Shown in pieces: positions 17,070 through 25,489 of a stretch of DNA of 64,000 bases. Location: contig NZ_CP182947.1 in the NCBI RefSeq assembly GCF_048320135.1, positions 1,984,001 to 2,048,000 of the forward strand. The letters are read 5' to 3'. The notes beneath the pieces are model-generated. The model was not told the origin of the DNA. It worked only from the letters and a program-made list of their open reading frames with translations, and made no database searches. The position numbers were made by a program, and so were the translations under genes. Source of the stretch: Ideonella_A sakaiensis_A. GTDB taxonomy: Bacteria; Pseudomonadota; Gammaproteobacteria; Burkholderiales; Burkholderiaceae_C. Numbering within the stretch: position 1 is the stretch's first letter; each line of letters begins with the position of its first letter.

Positions 17070-17972
17070 ATGGCACGGACCAACCAGGAACGCTTCGACG
17101 AGGCGGTGAAATATATAAAGGACAAGATTGATGCCGGCCTTGCTGCCGAGGTTCAACAGAAAATCACGGCGCAGCCAGGTGTTACCAAGGATTTGGCCGG
17201 CGCCGAGCTCTCATTGAAGGGACATGGCTTTCATTTCTCGTCCAATGATAAGAATATGGCGCTGCGAGGATTGATGTTATGCCAGATGGCCTACTTTCGA
17301 CCGCCTCATGCACAGTTCAACTATTGCGACAATGACGTACTCGATGCGACGCGCCTCGCCTGCAAGGGCAAGACAGAGGCTTTGATACAGGCGGATATCC
17401 GCCTTTATCTGAAAAAGCCGATACGTCATCTTGCCGACGTAGCCGATGCCGCCAAGCGGGTAAAAAAGGTCGAAGGTGTGGTCGACGCCGTCCACCGTCA
17501 GATAGCCGATGACAATGTGAGCAAGGCGCCGGTGTGTTATCACGGCGTCTCGGCATGGCTGTTTGCGGCGGGGATGGTCTCGAAGCGCTGGTATGCCCGC
17601 GAGGGGCTGAAGATCGATGGCAACACCGCAAACCAGCAGCTTGGGCAGGGCGTCACCGTCAAGGAGTCTGACTGGGGCGCAATCCCCGAGGGGTATGTCT
17701 GGAACATTCACCGGACCAACGATCCGACGACCTGTCACTGGGGCGTATCACTTGGCAACGGAATTGCGGCGGCGTGCAACAACACCGACAGCTCGCCGGG
17801 ATTGCCGCCGCTCAATTACATCGTGGGAAACACAGCATATGGACAATTCAACTTCGTTGAATTGTGCAATATCCTGAACGCCAATGCGAAGTATGGCGGC
17901 TCGACGGCAAAGAATACGGGGAACATCGTCGTGAAAAAAATCAATCCGATGAACGAGGCGGCCCTCTACTAG
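17070..17972 (+). CDS. orphan protein with Cys-His NlpC/papain-like pattern
   Basis: 300-aa protein with a GGGAGG ribosome site close to the ATG at 17070. There is no signal peptide or membrane helix. APVCYHGVSAWLFAAG places C156 at a helix start, and TCHWGVSLGNGIAAACNN places H223 on a strand followed by N237/N238, as in NlpC/P60 and other papain-fold hydrolases and in secreted effector amidases. The region before it is Lys/Ala-rich and helical. Codon use is less GC-biased than in neighbours (ATAAAGG, AAATATATA), suggesting recent acquisition. Substrate unknown; peptidoglycan or host-protein hydrolysis are the obvious alternatives. It lies next to a gene remnant and a toxin-antitoxin pair. 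Confidence 0.75.
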   Translation: MARTNQERFDEAVKYIKDKIDAGLAAEVQQKITAQPGVTKDLAGAELSLKGHGFHFSSNDKNMALRGLMLCQMAYFRPPHAQFNYCDNDVLDATRLACKGKTEALIQADIRLYLKKPIRHLADVADAAKRVKKVEGVVDAVHRQIADDNVSKAPVCYHGVSAWLFAAGMVSKRWYAREGLKIDGNTANQQLGQGVTVKESDWGAIPEGYVWNIHRTNDPTTCHWGVSLGNGIAAACNNTDSSPGLPPLNYIVGNTAYGQFNFVELCNILNANAKYGGSTAKNTGNIVVKKINPMNEAALY

Positions 17973-17973
17973 A

Positions 17974-18072
17974 TTGCGCATCGGCGGCGCCAACATCAGC
18001 AACAAGCTCGACGCCATATCGGCTGACTGGATTGCGTTCGCGCGCGAGCAGCTGCCGGCGCCGGCAGCATGA
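17974..18072 (+). pseudogene. remnant of the 5' end of a histidine kinase gene
   Basis: 32 codons ending in TGA that match the first codons of the kinase gene at 18967. Both contain LDAI-ADW-AFAREQLPA, and the nucleotide match is close over about 65 nt. The rest of the gene is absent. It begins right after the stop of the orphan protein at 17970-17972. This is a second case in the window of a gene end duplicated on the far side of accessory genes. Confidence 0.75.
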
Positions 18073-18310
18073 CTTCCAGTGCGGTCTGGGCAGCATCTTC
18101 GAAAGGCGCCGCGCGATCAGCGGCAAGATGGCGGCGCCGAAACGGCCGTCCATCGCATCGCTGCGCCCCCACGATTGGCTGCCGGGCACGTGCCGCTGTG
18201 ACTTGCCGCCATGCGGGCTCCGCTTTCGGGCGCCACTGCTTGCGCTCGCAAAAATGGTCGAAGAGCTCCGGCTCATTGCCCTCGCCCATTCCGGAAGCGA
18301 TGGCCGGGCG
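18073..18310. other. intergenic region, no supported gene
   Basis: Lies between the kinase remnant and ccdB. Several overlapping open frames exist but none has a ribosome site or a recognisable family. Its Arg/Cys-rich translations look like non-coding high-GC DNA. Confidence 0.4.
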
Positions 18311-18625
18311 CTAGATTCCCGACAGTACCGTGTCCAAGGCTGATGCCAATGCGCTTGATTGCGCGGCCACGTTGTCCACCGGACTCTTCAAGGCCTTCGC
18401 CGGCAAGGCTGCCGTGAAGTGCGCCAGCGCGTGCAGACGCTGCCCATTGACCATCACGACTGGACACAGTGCAGTCGGCACCTTGGTCGCGGCATCGAGC
18501 ACGGCAAGCGGCATCGTCAAGCGAGTCGCCAGCGCATCGAGCAGGTCGCTCTGGATCACGACAACGAAGGGGATACCGTCGGCGGCGCTGCTGCTCGGGT
18601 TGATGAAAACGTCGTACTGGGCCAT
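18311..18625 (-). CDS. ccdB: CcdB-type toxin (DNA gyrase poison)
   Basis: 104-aa toxin. It starts MAQYDVFINPS, close to the family MAQFDVYxN start, and includes FVVVIQSDLLDAL, VVMVNGQRLHAL and the C-terminal DNVAAQSSALASALD helix with the terminal LSGI that contacts GyrA in F-plasmid CcdB (length 101 aa). CcdB traps gyrase on DNA and kills cells when the antitoxin is lost. The ATG at 18625 is chosen over an in-frame GTG at 18634 that overlaps the antitoxin stop; GGTGAGG just upstream acts as ribosome site. It forms an operon with the upstream antitoxin gene. Confidence 0.88.
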   Translation of the reverse strand: MAQYDVFINPSSSAADGIPFVVVIQSDLLDALATRLTMPLAVLDAATKVPTALCPVVMVNGQRLHALAHFTAALPAKALKSPVDNVAAQSSALASALDTVLSGI

Positions 18626-18630
18626 CAGCC

Positions 18631-18900
18631 TCACCAGGGGCGCAAGTCGGCGCCAGGAATACCGTGGGCTTCGAAACGGGCATTCTGGTCGGCAATCCAG
18701 TCACCGAATTCGGCCTCGAACGCCTTCTTGCGAGTGGCACGACTGGCCTTCTTTTGTTTCTCCTGCAGGGCCTCGTAGTGTTCGACAGAGAGGATCACGG
18801 TATCGATTTGCCCCGCCTTTTCCACAAAGATCGGCTCGCGCTTGGCTTGGGCGCAAAGGCTGCCAAAACGATTCTTGGCCTCTGTGGCGGTAACGCGCAT
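18631..18900 (-). CDS. hybrid Phd/YefM-CcdA antitoxin
   Basis: 89-aa antitoxin. Residues 1-50 are a Phd/YefM fold: MRVTATEAKNRFGSL and DTVILSVEHYEAL are standard signatures for this DNA-binding domain. The C-terminal ~25 residues (FGDWIADQNARF...GADLRPW) resemble the CcdA toxin-binding tail, which ends in a comparable G-x(4)-R-x-F/W motif. Classical CcdA has a ribbon-helix-helix N-terminus, so this is a domain-swapped antitoxin: a Phd repressor with a CcdB-neutralising tail. It lies upstream of ccdB, which is the normal order. It probably autorepresses from its own promoter; a candidate site cannot be defined by eye. Confidence 0.85.
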   Translation of the reverse strand: MRVTATEAKNRFGSLCAQAKREPIFVEKAGQIDTVILSVEHYEALQEKQKKASRATRKKAFEAEFGDWIADQNARFEAHGIPGADLRPW

Positions 18901-18966
18901 CGGATTCTCCTCGTTGATTGGCCATTTTAGCCATTCGTCCGGAGTGAGGCTCCCGAGGCAGAATGG

Positions 18967-20115
18967 GTGATGCGGCTTTCAACCTTCATCAGCGAAAACC
19001 TCGACGCCATATTGGCCGACTGGGTCGCGTTCGCGCGGGAGCAGCTGCCTGCGGCAGCCAACCTGGACGAAGTCGCGTTGCTCGACCATGGCCGCCTGAT
19101 TCTCGAAGAGATTGCCGCCGACATGCAGCGCCCCCAATGCGACGACGAACGCCAGGCGAAGTCGGAGGGCAACAGTGCCAGCGCGTCGCAGTCGGAAGGC
19201 GTGCCGTCGCGCAGCCATGCGCGCCAGCGGGAGCGGCAGGGCTTCGAGGTCGAGCAACTCGTCGCCGAATACCGGGCGCTGCGCGCGACGGTGCTGCGCC
19301 TGTGGGCAGCGGCCGCGCACGATGCACATGTGCAGGATCTGGAAGATGTCACCCGCTTCAACGAGGCTGTCGACCAGGCGATTGCCGAGTCGCTGAAGGT
19401 CTTCGTCGCCGAGGTCAACCGGTCGCGCGATCTGTTTCTCGGCATCCTGGGGCACGACCTGCGCGGGCCCCTGAGTGCGATCTCGGCGTGCGTGGCCGTC
19501 GAGATGCGTACCCGCCCGAACGGTTCACCGCAGTCGGCGATCATTCTGCGCAGCGTCGCGCAGATGAAATCGCTGCTCGACGACATGGTCGAGTACACCC
19601 GGCACCGGCTCGGCTCCGAGATTGCAATCGACCCGTCGGCGCTGCAGTTCGATCAGTTCGCCCGCAATACGCTGGACGAGATCGAGGCCATCAGCCGTGG
19701 GCATCAGTTCGAGCTGGAAGTGCGCGGCGACATGCACGGCGAATGGGACGCCCGGCGCCTGCACCAGGCGCTGTCGAACCTCGTCTTCAACGCGATGAAG
19801 TACGGTGCCAGCGGCACGCGGATTCACGTCGTGGCGGACGGCACCAGCAAGGATGAACTGGTGCTCGGCGTGCAGAACTCCGGCAGGCCGATTCCTGCCC
19901 ATCTGATGGCGCGGCTTTTCGACCCGATGGTTCGCCACGCCGGCGGCGAGACGGATTCGGAATCACAGCTTGCCGGCGCCAACCTCGGCCTTGGCCTGTA
20001 TGTCGTGCGGGAAATCGCAAAGGCGCATCGCGGCAACGTCACGGTGACCTCTGACGACTCCTGCACGCGCTTCGAACTGCGGCTGCCTCGGATCGCCGTG
20101 CGTCGCGGCGCATAG
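18967..20115 (+). CDS. histidine kinase with RsbRD-like N-terminal domain
   Basis: 382-aa cytoplasmic sensor kinase with no membrane helix. Residues ~5-140 resemble the RsbRD/sensory domain (ISENLDAILADWVAFARE, EYRALRATVLRLW). The HisKA helix has LGHDLRGPLSA with the phospho-His at 163; the ATPase domain shows NLVFNAMKYG (N box), the degenerate G1 QNSGRPI and GLGLYVVREIAKAHRG (G2). GTG at 18967 and ATG at 18970 are both possible, with GAGG upstream. No response regulator is adjacent. Its 5' end is duplicated at 17974-18072. Confidence 0.9.
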   Translation: MMRLSTFISENLDAILADWVAFAREQLPAAANLDEVALLDHGRLILEEIAADMQRPQCDDERQAKSEGNSASASQSEGVPSRSHARQRERQGFEVEQLVAEYRALRATVLRLWAAAAHDAHVQDLEDVTRFNEAVDQAIAESLKVFVAEVNRSRDLFLGILGHDLRGPLSAISACVAVEMRTRPNGSPQSAIILRSVAQMKSLLDDMVEYTRHRLGSEIAIDPSALQFDQFARNTLDEIEAISRGHQFELEVRGDMHGEWDARRLHQALSNLVFNAMKYGASGTRIHVVADGTSKDELVLGVQNSGRPIPAHLMARLFDPMVRHAGGETDSESQLAGANLGLGLYVVREIAKAHRGNVTVTSDDSCTRFELRLPRIAVRRGA

Positions 20116-20154
20116 CAGGCCGAGCGTGCTGATTGCAACGGCCGCGGCCGTGCA

Positions 20155-21039
20155 CTACGGCTTCTCGCGCTTGCGGAACCAGTCGAAGATCTCGGGCACA
20201 TTGCCGTCGCCCATGCCGGCATCGATCGCGGCCTGCAGATTCGACGAAGTGCCCTCGGCAATCTCGGCCCGCGTGCCCAGGTCGTCGACCATCTGCAGGA
20301 AATAGCCGAGGTCCTTGCCGGCATTGGCGATCGAGAAGCCGAGGTCGCTGACGCCGTCGACGGCGTAGTTCTTGCAGAACTTCATGAATGGCGAATTCGA
20401 CGGGCCGGCCGACATGATGTCGAACAGCTGCTGGCGGTCGACGCCGGCACGCTCGGCCACCGCGAATGCCTGCGACATCGCACAGACGGTCGTCATGCCC
20501 ATGAAGTTGTTGATCAGCTTGGTCGTGTGGCCGGCGCCAAGCGCACCGAGATAGAAGACGTTTTCGCCGAGCACGTCGAGCACTGACTTGACCTTGTCGA
20601 AAGTCTCGCGGTCGCCGGCGGCCATGATGTTGAGCAGCCCGTCCCGGGCATGCGCGGGCGTGCGGCCAAGCGGCGCGTCGATCATGCCGGCGCCTTTCTT
20701 GGCCAGGTCGGCGCCGATCCGGCGGGTCGAGGCCGGAACCGAGGTGCCGAAATCGATCAGCACCGCGCCCGGCTTGATGCCGGCCAGGATGCCGTTTTCG
20801 CGATAGACCAGATCTTCGACAACGGCCGATGTGGTGACGCACAGCATCACGATGTCGCTGGCCGCGGCCAGTTCGGCGGGGGTCTTCGCGACGGTCGCCG
20901 GGCCGCGGGCGACGACGGCATCAATGGCCTGCTGGTTGCGGGCCATCACGATCGGCTCGAAGCCGTTCTTCTGAAGGCACTCGACCATGTTGCTGCCCAT
21001 CAGGCCGAGGCCGATGAAACCGACTGCGGGTTTTGACAT
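20155..21039 (-). CDS. beta-hydroxyacid dehydrogenase (3-hydroxyisobutyrate / tartronate-semialdehyde reductase family)
   Basis: 294-aa NAD(P)-dependent dehydrogenase. The N-terminal Rossmann motif GFIGLGLMGSNM is followed by DFGTSVPASTRR (substrate-binding Ser/Thr segment), DAPLGRTPAHARDGLL, and GAGHTTKLINNF, whose Lys is the catalytic residue. The segment after the Rossmann motif reads ARNQQAID rather than a clear NADPH Arg motif, so the cofactor is uncertain. Length matches the family (about 290 aa). Substrates could include 3-hydroxyisobutyrate, tartronate semialdehyde or succinic semialdehyde; the neighbours do not help, as it is flanked by kinases. Confidence 0.88.
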   Translation of the reverse strand: MSKPAVGFIGLGLMGSNMVECLQKNGFEPIVMARNQQAIDAVVARGPATVAKTPAELAAASDIVMLCVTTSAVVEDLVYRENGILAGIKPGAVLIDFGTSVPASTRRIGADLAKKGAGMIDAPLGRTPAHARDGLLNIMAAGDRETFDKVKSVLDVLGENVFYLGALGAGHTTKLINNFMGMTTVCAMSQAFAVAERAGVDRQQLFDIMSAGPSNSPFMKFCKNYAVDGVSDLGFSIANAGKDLGYFLQMVDDLGTRAEIAEGTSSNLQAAIDAGMGDGNVPEIFDWFRKREKP

Positions 21040-21124
21040 TCACGACTCCTCGATGCGTTGCGGGGTATCGTCGGACTGTAGAAGAAAGAAGCCGCGGGCG
21101 GGCAGGACGGCCCCGGCGGCAGGC

Positions 21125-23131
21125 TCACCGGCCGACCAGTTCGGCGATCAGCCGGACCAGTTCGGCGGTGTCGAACGGCTTCGCGAGATGCGCCTGGAAA
21201 CCCGCTGCCAGTGCGCGATCGCGGTCGTCTGCGCGGGCAAATGCGGTCAGCGCCAGCGCCGGAATGCGGTCGCCAGCGGACTCGCCGGCACGCAGCGCCC
21301 GGATCATCTGGTAGCCGTCCATGCCGGGCATGCCGATGTCGCTGACGATGACGGCCGGCCTCGAGGTTGCGATCACCGCCAGCGCCTCTTCGGCGGCGCC
21401 GAAGCTCACCACCGTTGCGCCTTGTTCGGTCAGCACCAGCTCGAGGATCTCGCGGGCGTCAGGCTCGTCGTCGACGATCGCGGCGTGCACGCCGTGCAGC
21501 CTCGGCGGCAGCGGGCCTTGCGCGTCCGACGCACCCGCACCCGGCCCGCCCTCGCCCGGTTCGACGACCGCCTCGACCGAGACCGGCAGATCGACAAAAA
21601 ACGTCGCGCCCTGGCCTTCGCCCGGGCTCTCGACGCGGATCGTCCCGCCGTGCAGCTCGACCAGGTGCTTGCAGATCGCAAGCCCGAGCCCGAGGCCTCC
21701 GTGTGCCCGGCTGGTCGAACTGTCGCGCTGCCAGAAGCGCTCGAACACCTGTGAAATGAAGCTGTCCGGTATGCCGACGCCGGTATCTGCCACGCTCAGT
21801 TCGACGTGCGGCTCGACCCGGTTCAGCAGCACCCGGATCTGCCCGCCTGCGGGCGTGAACTTGATCGCGTTGGTCAGCAGGTTCCACACCACCTGCTGCA
21901 GCCGGCTGCTGTCGCCGCTCACCGGCATCGCGGTGGTACCGAATTCGTTCTGCAGGCTGATGCCCTTTGCCATCGCTTCAGGCGCCACCGCGTCGATTGC
22001 GCACTGCACGACCTCTCGCATCGAGATCTGCTGCATCTCGAGCCGGATCTTGCCGGTCAGGATCCGGTTCATGTCGAGCATTTCGTCGATCAACCGGACC
22101 TGCGCCCGCGCGTTGCGGGCAATGACGTCGATGCCCCGGCGCTGGTCGGCGCTGAGGGCCTGGCCCCTGGCCAGGATCTGCGTCCAGCCGAGGATCGCAC
22201 TGAGCGGGGTGCGCAGTTCATGCGACAGCGTGGCAAGGAATTCGTCCTTGATGCGCGTGGCACGCTGCGCTTCGATCCGCGCGCTGCGCTCGGCCTCGAG
22301 CAGCGCCTCGCGTTCCAGGCTGGCGATCTCGATTGCCTGCGCGCGCTTGCTGTCGGTCAGGTCACGGGTGAGCTTGGCGAAGCCGATCAGCTTGCCGCTT
22401 TCGTCGCGCAGCGCCGTGATCGTCACGTTGGCCCAGAACATCGTGCCGTCCTTGCGCACGCGCCAGCCGGTATCGATGAAACGGCCCGTCTCGGCTGCAA
22501 CCTGCAGCTCGTGCTCCGGCCAGCCGCTGTCGCGCACATCCTGCGGATAAAACACCGAGAAGTGCCGGCCGATGATCTCGTCGGGCCTGTAGCCCTTGAT
22601 GCGCTGTGCGCCGACGTTCCAGGTCGCGATCCGGCCGTTGACGTCGAGCATGAAGATTGCATATTCGGCCACACCCTCGACCAGCAGCCGGAAACGCTCC
22701 TCGCTCTGGCGCAAGGCCTCCTCGTGGCTGCGCCGCTGCGTCAGGTCGCGCGTGACCTTGGCGAAGCCGACCAGTTCGCCGTCGGGGTCGCGCATCGCGG
22801 TGATCACGACATTCGCCCAAAACAACGAGCCGTCCTTGCGCACACGCCAGCCCTCGTCCTCGAACGAGCCGTCGCGCGCAGCGATTTCCAGCTCCTGCTC
22901 GGGCAGCCCGCGGGCCAGCGCCGCGGAAGGGTAGAAGCGCGAAAAATGCTGGCCGATGATCTCTTCGGCCTGGTAGCCCTTGAAACGCTCGGCGCCTGCA
23001 TTCCAGGTCAGCACATGGCCCGACGGGTCGAGCATGAAGATCGCGTAGTCGCGGACGCTGTCGACCAGCAGACGGAAACGCTCCTCGCTCTGCCGGAGAT
23101 GCGATTGGGCGGGTGTGAAGTCGGCAGTCAT
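21125..23131 (-). CDS. hybrid sensor kinase PAS-PAS-HisKA-HATPase-REC
   Basis: 668-aa soluble hybrid kinase. Two tandem PAS domains (about 10-135 and 140-260) are near repeats of one another: each has SEERFRLLV, YAIFMLD, TWNxGAxRxKGY, the FYP segment and VRKDGxxFWANV. The HisKA helix around residue 305 carries SHELRTPLSAILG; the ATPase domain has NLLTNAIKFTP and GLGLGLAICKHLVELHGG. A C-terminal receiver (about 550-668) has DDEPDARE, VIVSDIGMPG (phospho-Asp) and a Lys in AHLAKPF. No membrane helix. The signal is probably a small molecule or redox state bound by PAS; the output partner is not in view. Confidence 0.93.
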   Translation of the reverse strand: MTADFTPAQSHLRQSEERFRLLVDSVRDYAIFMLDPSGHVLTWNAGAERFKGYQAEEIIGQHFSRFYPSAALARGLPEQELEIAARDGSFEDEGWRVRKDGSLFWANVVITAMRDPDGELVGFAKVTRDLTQRRSHEEALRQSEERFRLLVEGVAEYAIFMLDVNGRIATWNVGAQRIKGYRPDEIIGRHFSVFYPQDVRDSGWPEHELQVAAETGRFIDTGWRVRKDGTMFWANVTITALRDESGKLIGFAKLTRDLTDSKRAQAIEIASLEREALLEAERSARIEAQRATRIKDEFLATLSHELRTPLSAILGWTQILARGQALSADQRRGIDVIARNARAQVRLIDEMLDMNRILTGKIRLEMQQISMREVVQCAIDAVAPEAMAKGISLQNEFGTTAMPVSGDSSRLQQVVWNLLTNAIKFTPAGGQIRVLLNRVEPHVELSVADTGVGIPDSFISQVFERFWQRDSSTSRAHGGLGLGLAICKHLVELHGGTIRVESPGEGQGATFFVDLPVSVEAVVEPGEGGPGAGASDAQGPLPPRLHGVHAAIVDDEPDAREILELVLTEQGATVVSFGAAEEALAVIATSRPAVIVSDIGMPGMDGYQMIRALRAGESAGDRIPALALTAFARADDRDRALAAGFQAHLAKPFDTAELVRLIAELVGR

Positions 23132-23385
23132 TGTTCGCCCTGGAGCGCGGCCTCCATTGTTGGCGCAGGGTTTGTTTTACCCCATCTCGGGGTGCCGAAG
23201 TCACGAGCGCAGCGGCAAGCAGCCCGGCGACCCGGCGCGCGTGGCCAACCGCGACAGTGGCGCCAACGCCGGCCATCCTGGCCACGGCCGCGATTGAAGA
23301 GTAGAAAGAAGGCCATGCGCCCCGTGCGTCGGCGTGTGGATCGCGCGCGGCAGCATTCCCTGACCATCCACACACGGAGGGGACC

Positions 23386-23868
23386 ATGACCGATAGCTAC
23401 CGCCCATGCAAGACCTGCCAAGCCGACACGTCGACGCATCGGATCGATTCAGCATCCGGCGAAGAAAAGACGCTGACGGTGACCGTACGCAACCTGACCG
23501 TGCTGACCTGCCCGAACGGGCACAGGCAGTTCATCGAAGCGGAGTTCCCGCAGCGGCTCCTCGACCACCTCGTGCAGGAAGACGAAGCGAAATTGCCGGC
23601 CGGTGACGAAAAGGGCGTGCTGATGTTCAAGCATTTCCACTGCCACGACTGCGGCCGCGAACTCGAACCCAAGCCCGACCACCGGCATACCTTCACCGTC
23701 AGACCAGGCATGCCCGATCAACCCGGCCTCGAGATCGACCTGGCGATGCCGGTCTACCACTGCACCGGATGCGGCAAGGAGCAACTGCACTCGCTCACCG
23801 AGCTGCGCAAGCTCACGCCGGCAGCACTGGCGCATGCGTTCAAGGCTGCGGACATGCACGGCGGCTGA
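23386..23868 (+). CDS. CpXC-type zinc-ribbon protein
   Basis: 160-aa cytoplasmic protein with several zinc-knuckle Cys pairs: RPCKTCQ near the N-terminus, LTCPNGHRQ near residue 43, FHCHDCGRE and YHCTGCGKE. The early part (TCPNGH after paired beta strands) resembles the CpXC domain of unknown function. Metal binding is likely; the partner is unknown. The ATG follows GGAGGGGACC, a strong ribosome site. It stands 74 nt before the next gene on the same strand and could be co-transcribed with it. Confidence 0.75.
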   Translation: MTDSYRPCKTCQADTSTHRIDSASGEEKTLTVTVRNLTVLTCPNGHRQFIEAEFPQRLLDHLVQEDEAKLPAGDEKGVLMFKHFHCHDCGRELEPKPDHRHTFTVRPGMPDQPGLEIDLAMPVYHCTGCGKEQLHSLTELRKLTPAALAHAFKAADMHGG

Positions 23869-23942
23869 GCGGGAGCTGAAATCCGCGAACAACGTACACA
23901 TGGCCGAGTGAGGAAGCTCTCTCGGCATTTGAGGAGAACCGT

Positions 23943-24608
23943 ATGCAAGTTGATCTATTGCTGCGACGCCTTGACGCCAGCTTTTTTCCCCAGCTCGATC
24001 GCGATTCGAAGACGCTGGGATCGGACGAATTCGCGCACAACGCGGCGCAGTTGAAGCAGAGCTTCGACAACGTACAGGAGGGAATCGCGCGCATCTGCGC
24101 CAAAGGCGACCGGCGTCTGATCGGCGAGATGGAAGCGCGCTTCGAAGTCGTCGAACAGTATCTGTCCAGGGCCAAGGAGATGGCGCCAGCGGGACGCATG
24201 CCCAGCGCGGCGCAAATGGCCGGGCTGAATTCGGCGGTCACCTCCTTGACGAGCAAGACCCTGTCGCCGGTTTTCGATCAGACCAGCATGGCGCAAGCTG
24301 GCGGTGCCGCCGCGGTATTCGCCGCAGTCGATCAGGTCATCAGGAACATCCCTGATCCCGAGATCGCGCAGCCTGGCATGGTGCTCGGGTATGCCGTGGC
24401 TGCGACCCTGGTGATCGGAGGCGCCTACCTGATCGTCTTCGACGAGAAACCCACGCTCGGCGCTGCTGCCGTCGGCGCCGGCATCGGCGTTGCGGTCGGC
24501 ATCGCAGTGGCTGGGGTGGTGAGTGCACCGGCGGTCGGGCTGGCAGTTGCAGGTGCAGCAATCGGATCTGCCATCGGAGCCGCCATCAGCTATTTCGGCT
24601 GGTTCTGA
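23943..24608 (+). CDS. helical protein with Gly/Ala-rich hydrophobic C-terminus
   Basis: 221-aa protein of unknown function. Residues 1-90 are amphipathic helices (LKQSFDNVQEGIARIC, EMEARFEVVEQYLSRAKE). From residue ~145 on, it is hydrophobic and Gly/Ala-rich with many GxxxG spacings (LGYAVAATLVIGGAYLIVF, then VGAGIGVAVGIAVAGVV and AIGSAIGAAISYF). Such tails are seen in membrane-inserting toxins, glycine-zipper proteins and some T6SS-associated effectors. The ribosome site GAGGAG precedes the ATG. It is the gene just upstream of the CNF/BLF1-like candidate at 24885 (276 nt gap), so the two may work together; this is inference. Confidence 0.7.
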   Translation: MQVDLLLRRLDASFFPQLDRDSKTLGSDEFAHNAAQLKQSFDNVQEGIARICAKGDRRLIGEMEARFEVVEQYLSRAKEMAPAGRMPSAAQMAGLNSAVTSLTSKTLSPVFDQTSMAQAGGAAAVFAAVDQVIRNIPDPEIAQPGMVLGYAVAATLVIGGAYLIVFDEKPTLGAAAVGAGIGVAVGIAVAGVVSAPAVGLAVAGAAIGSAIGAAISYFGWF

Positions 24609-24884
24609 CTGCGGGCGCTCGCGCTCCGGATCGGCCGGCCGCAGTGCCGGCCGACAGTCCGCAGGCGTCTCCCATGCGGCAACCGGGTCCGATGAAATCA
24701 TGTTCCGGATGGCAATGATCGGCATGCCATGTCTGCGCTGACGCGCTTCTCTTGCACGCCGGCCCGCCTGCACCCGACGCAGCCAGATGGTTCGAGGAGG
24801 CGATGCGCAGCGAGCAGGGACAGCGCTGACCGGATGACGCCCCGACGGTTTTGGTGCACGATGATTTCCCCGGAGGAGGCAGAC

Positions 24885-25448
24885 ATGATCACATCGGTTT
24901 TCGAGACAGGTTCGATCGTCACCGACGCAAACGATTTCTCGAAGGAGACGACCGCCGCCGAGAAGACAGAAGTCTCCTTCGGTGTCAAGGAGATCGATCT
25001 GGACGCGTCGCGGCATCGCTTCCTGCGGGGCACCAAGACCACGAGGGGATCTTGCGTCTACCTGCCGTATGCACCAGGGGCCATCAACTGGGTCATTCCA
25101 CAGGGCAAGGCCGTACTCAGCTCGAATTTCAGCGGTTGCTGGTTCGCCAAATACAAGCTCGACGGGGCAATCCGCGTGGCCCATGTCGGCACGCCCCAAT
25201 GCAACGATTTATGGGCCGAGATCAAGACGCGGCAGGGGTTCCAGCTGATCTGCGAATTCAAGCCGACCGACGCCGTCGACACGAAGAAGCAATTCGAGTT
25301 GCTCAGCGGCCGCGAGGGAGCCGGCGGAATCATCATCGGCCTGATCACCAGCGACGACAAGTGCTTTATGGGATTTGGCGCCTACAAGCTCGACCAGAAA
25401 CTGGGCAAATCGGTTTACACGGCGCTGATGTGGAAAAAGATGAACTGA
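24885..25448 (+). CDS. small protein with CNF1/BLF1-like FSGC...His motif, candidate glutamine deamidase
   Basis: 187-aa protein with no signal peptide. The ATG at 24885 has an excellent GGAGGAGG ribosome site; the open frame upstream to 24729 is not used. VLSSNFSGCWFAKY places C85 and RVAHVGT places H100, 15 residues apart. CNF1 (C866, H881) has the same Cys-His spacing and an LSGC motif, and Burkholderia BLF1 has LSGC with a downstream His; both deamidate glutamine in host proteins. The rest (YLPYAPGAINWVIP, GGIIIGLITSDDKCFMGFGAYKL) is beta-rich, as in that fold. I infer a compact deamidase, cytoplasmic unless secreted. No known secretion signal or immunity gene is adjacent. The similarity is motif-level only and needs structural confirmation. 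Confidence 0.7.
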   Translation: MITSVFETGSIVTDANDFSKETTAAEKTEVSFGVKEIDLDASRHRFLRGTKTTRGSCVYLPYAPGAINWVIPQGKAVLSSNFSGCWFAKYKLDGAIRVAHVGTPQCNDLWAEIKTRQGFQLICEFKPTDAVDTKKQFELLSGREGAGGIIIGLITSDDKCFMGFGAYKLDQKLGKSVYTALMWKKMN

Positions 25449-25489
25449 GCGCACCCTCGCAATCGGAGAATTGCAAGCGCCGGCCGCTG

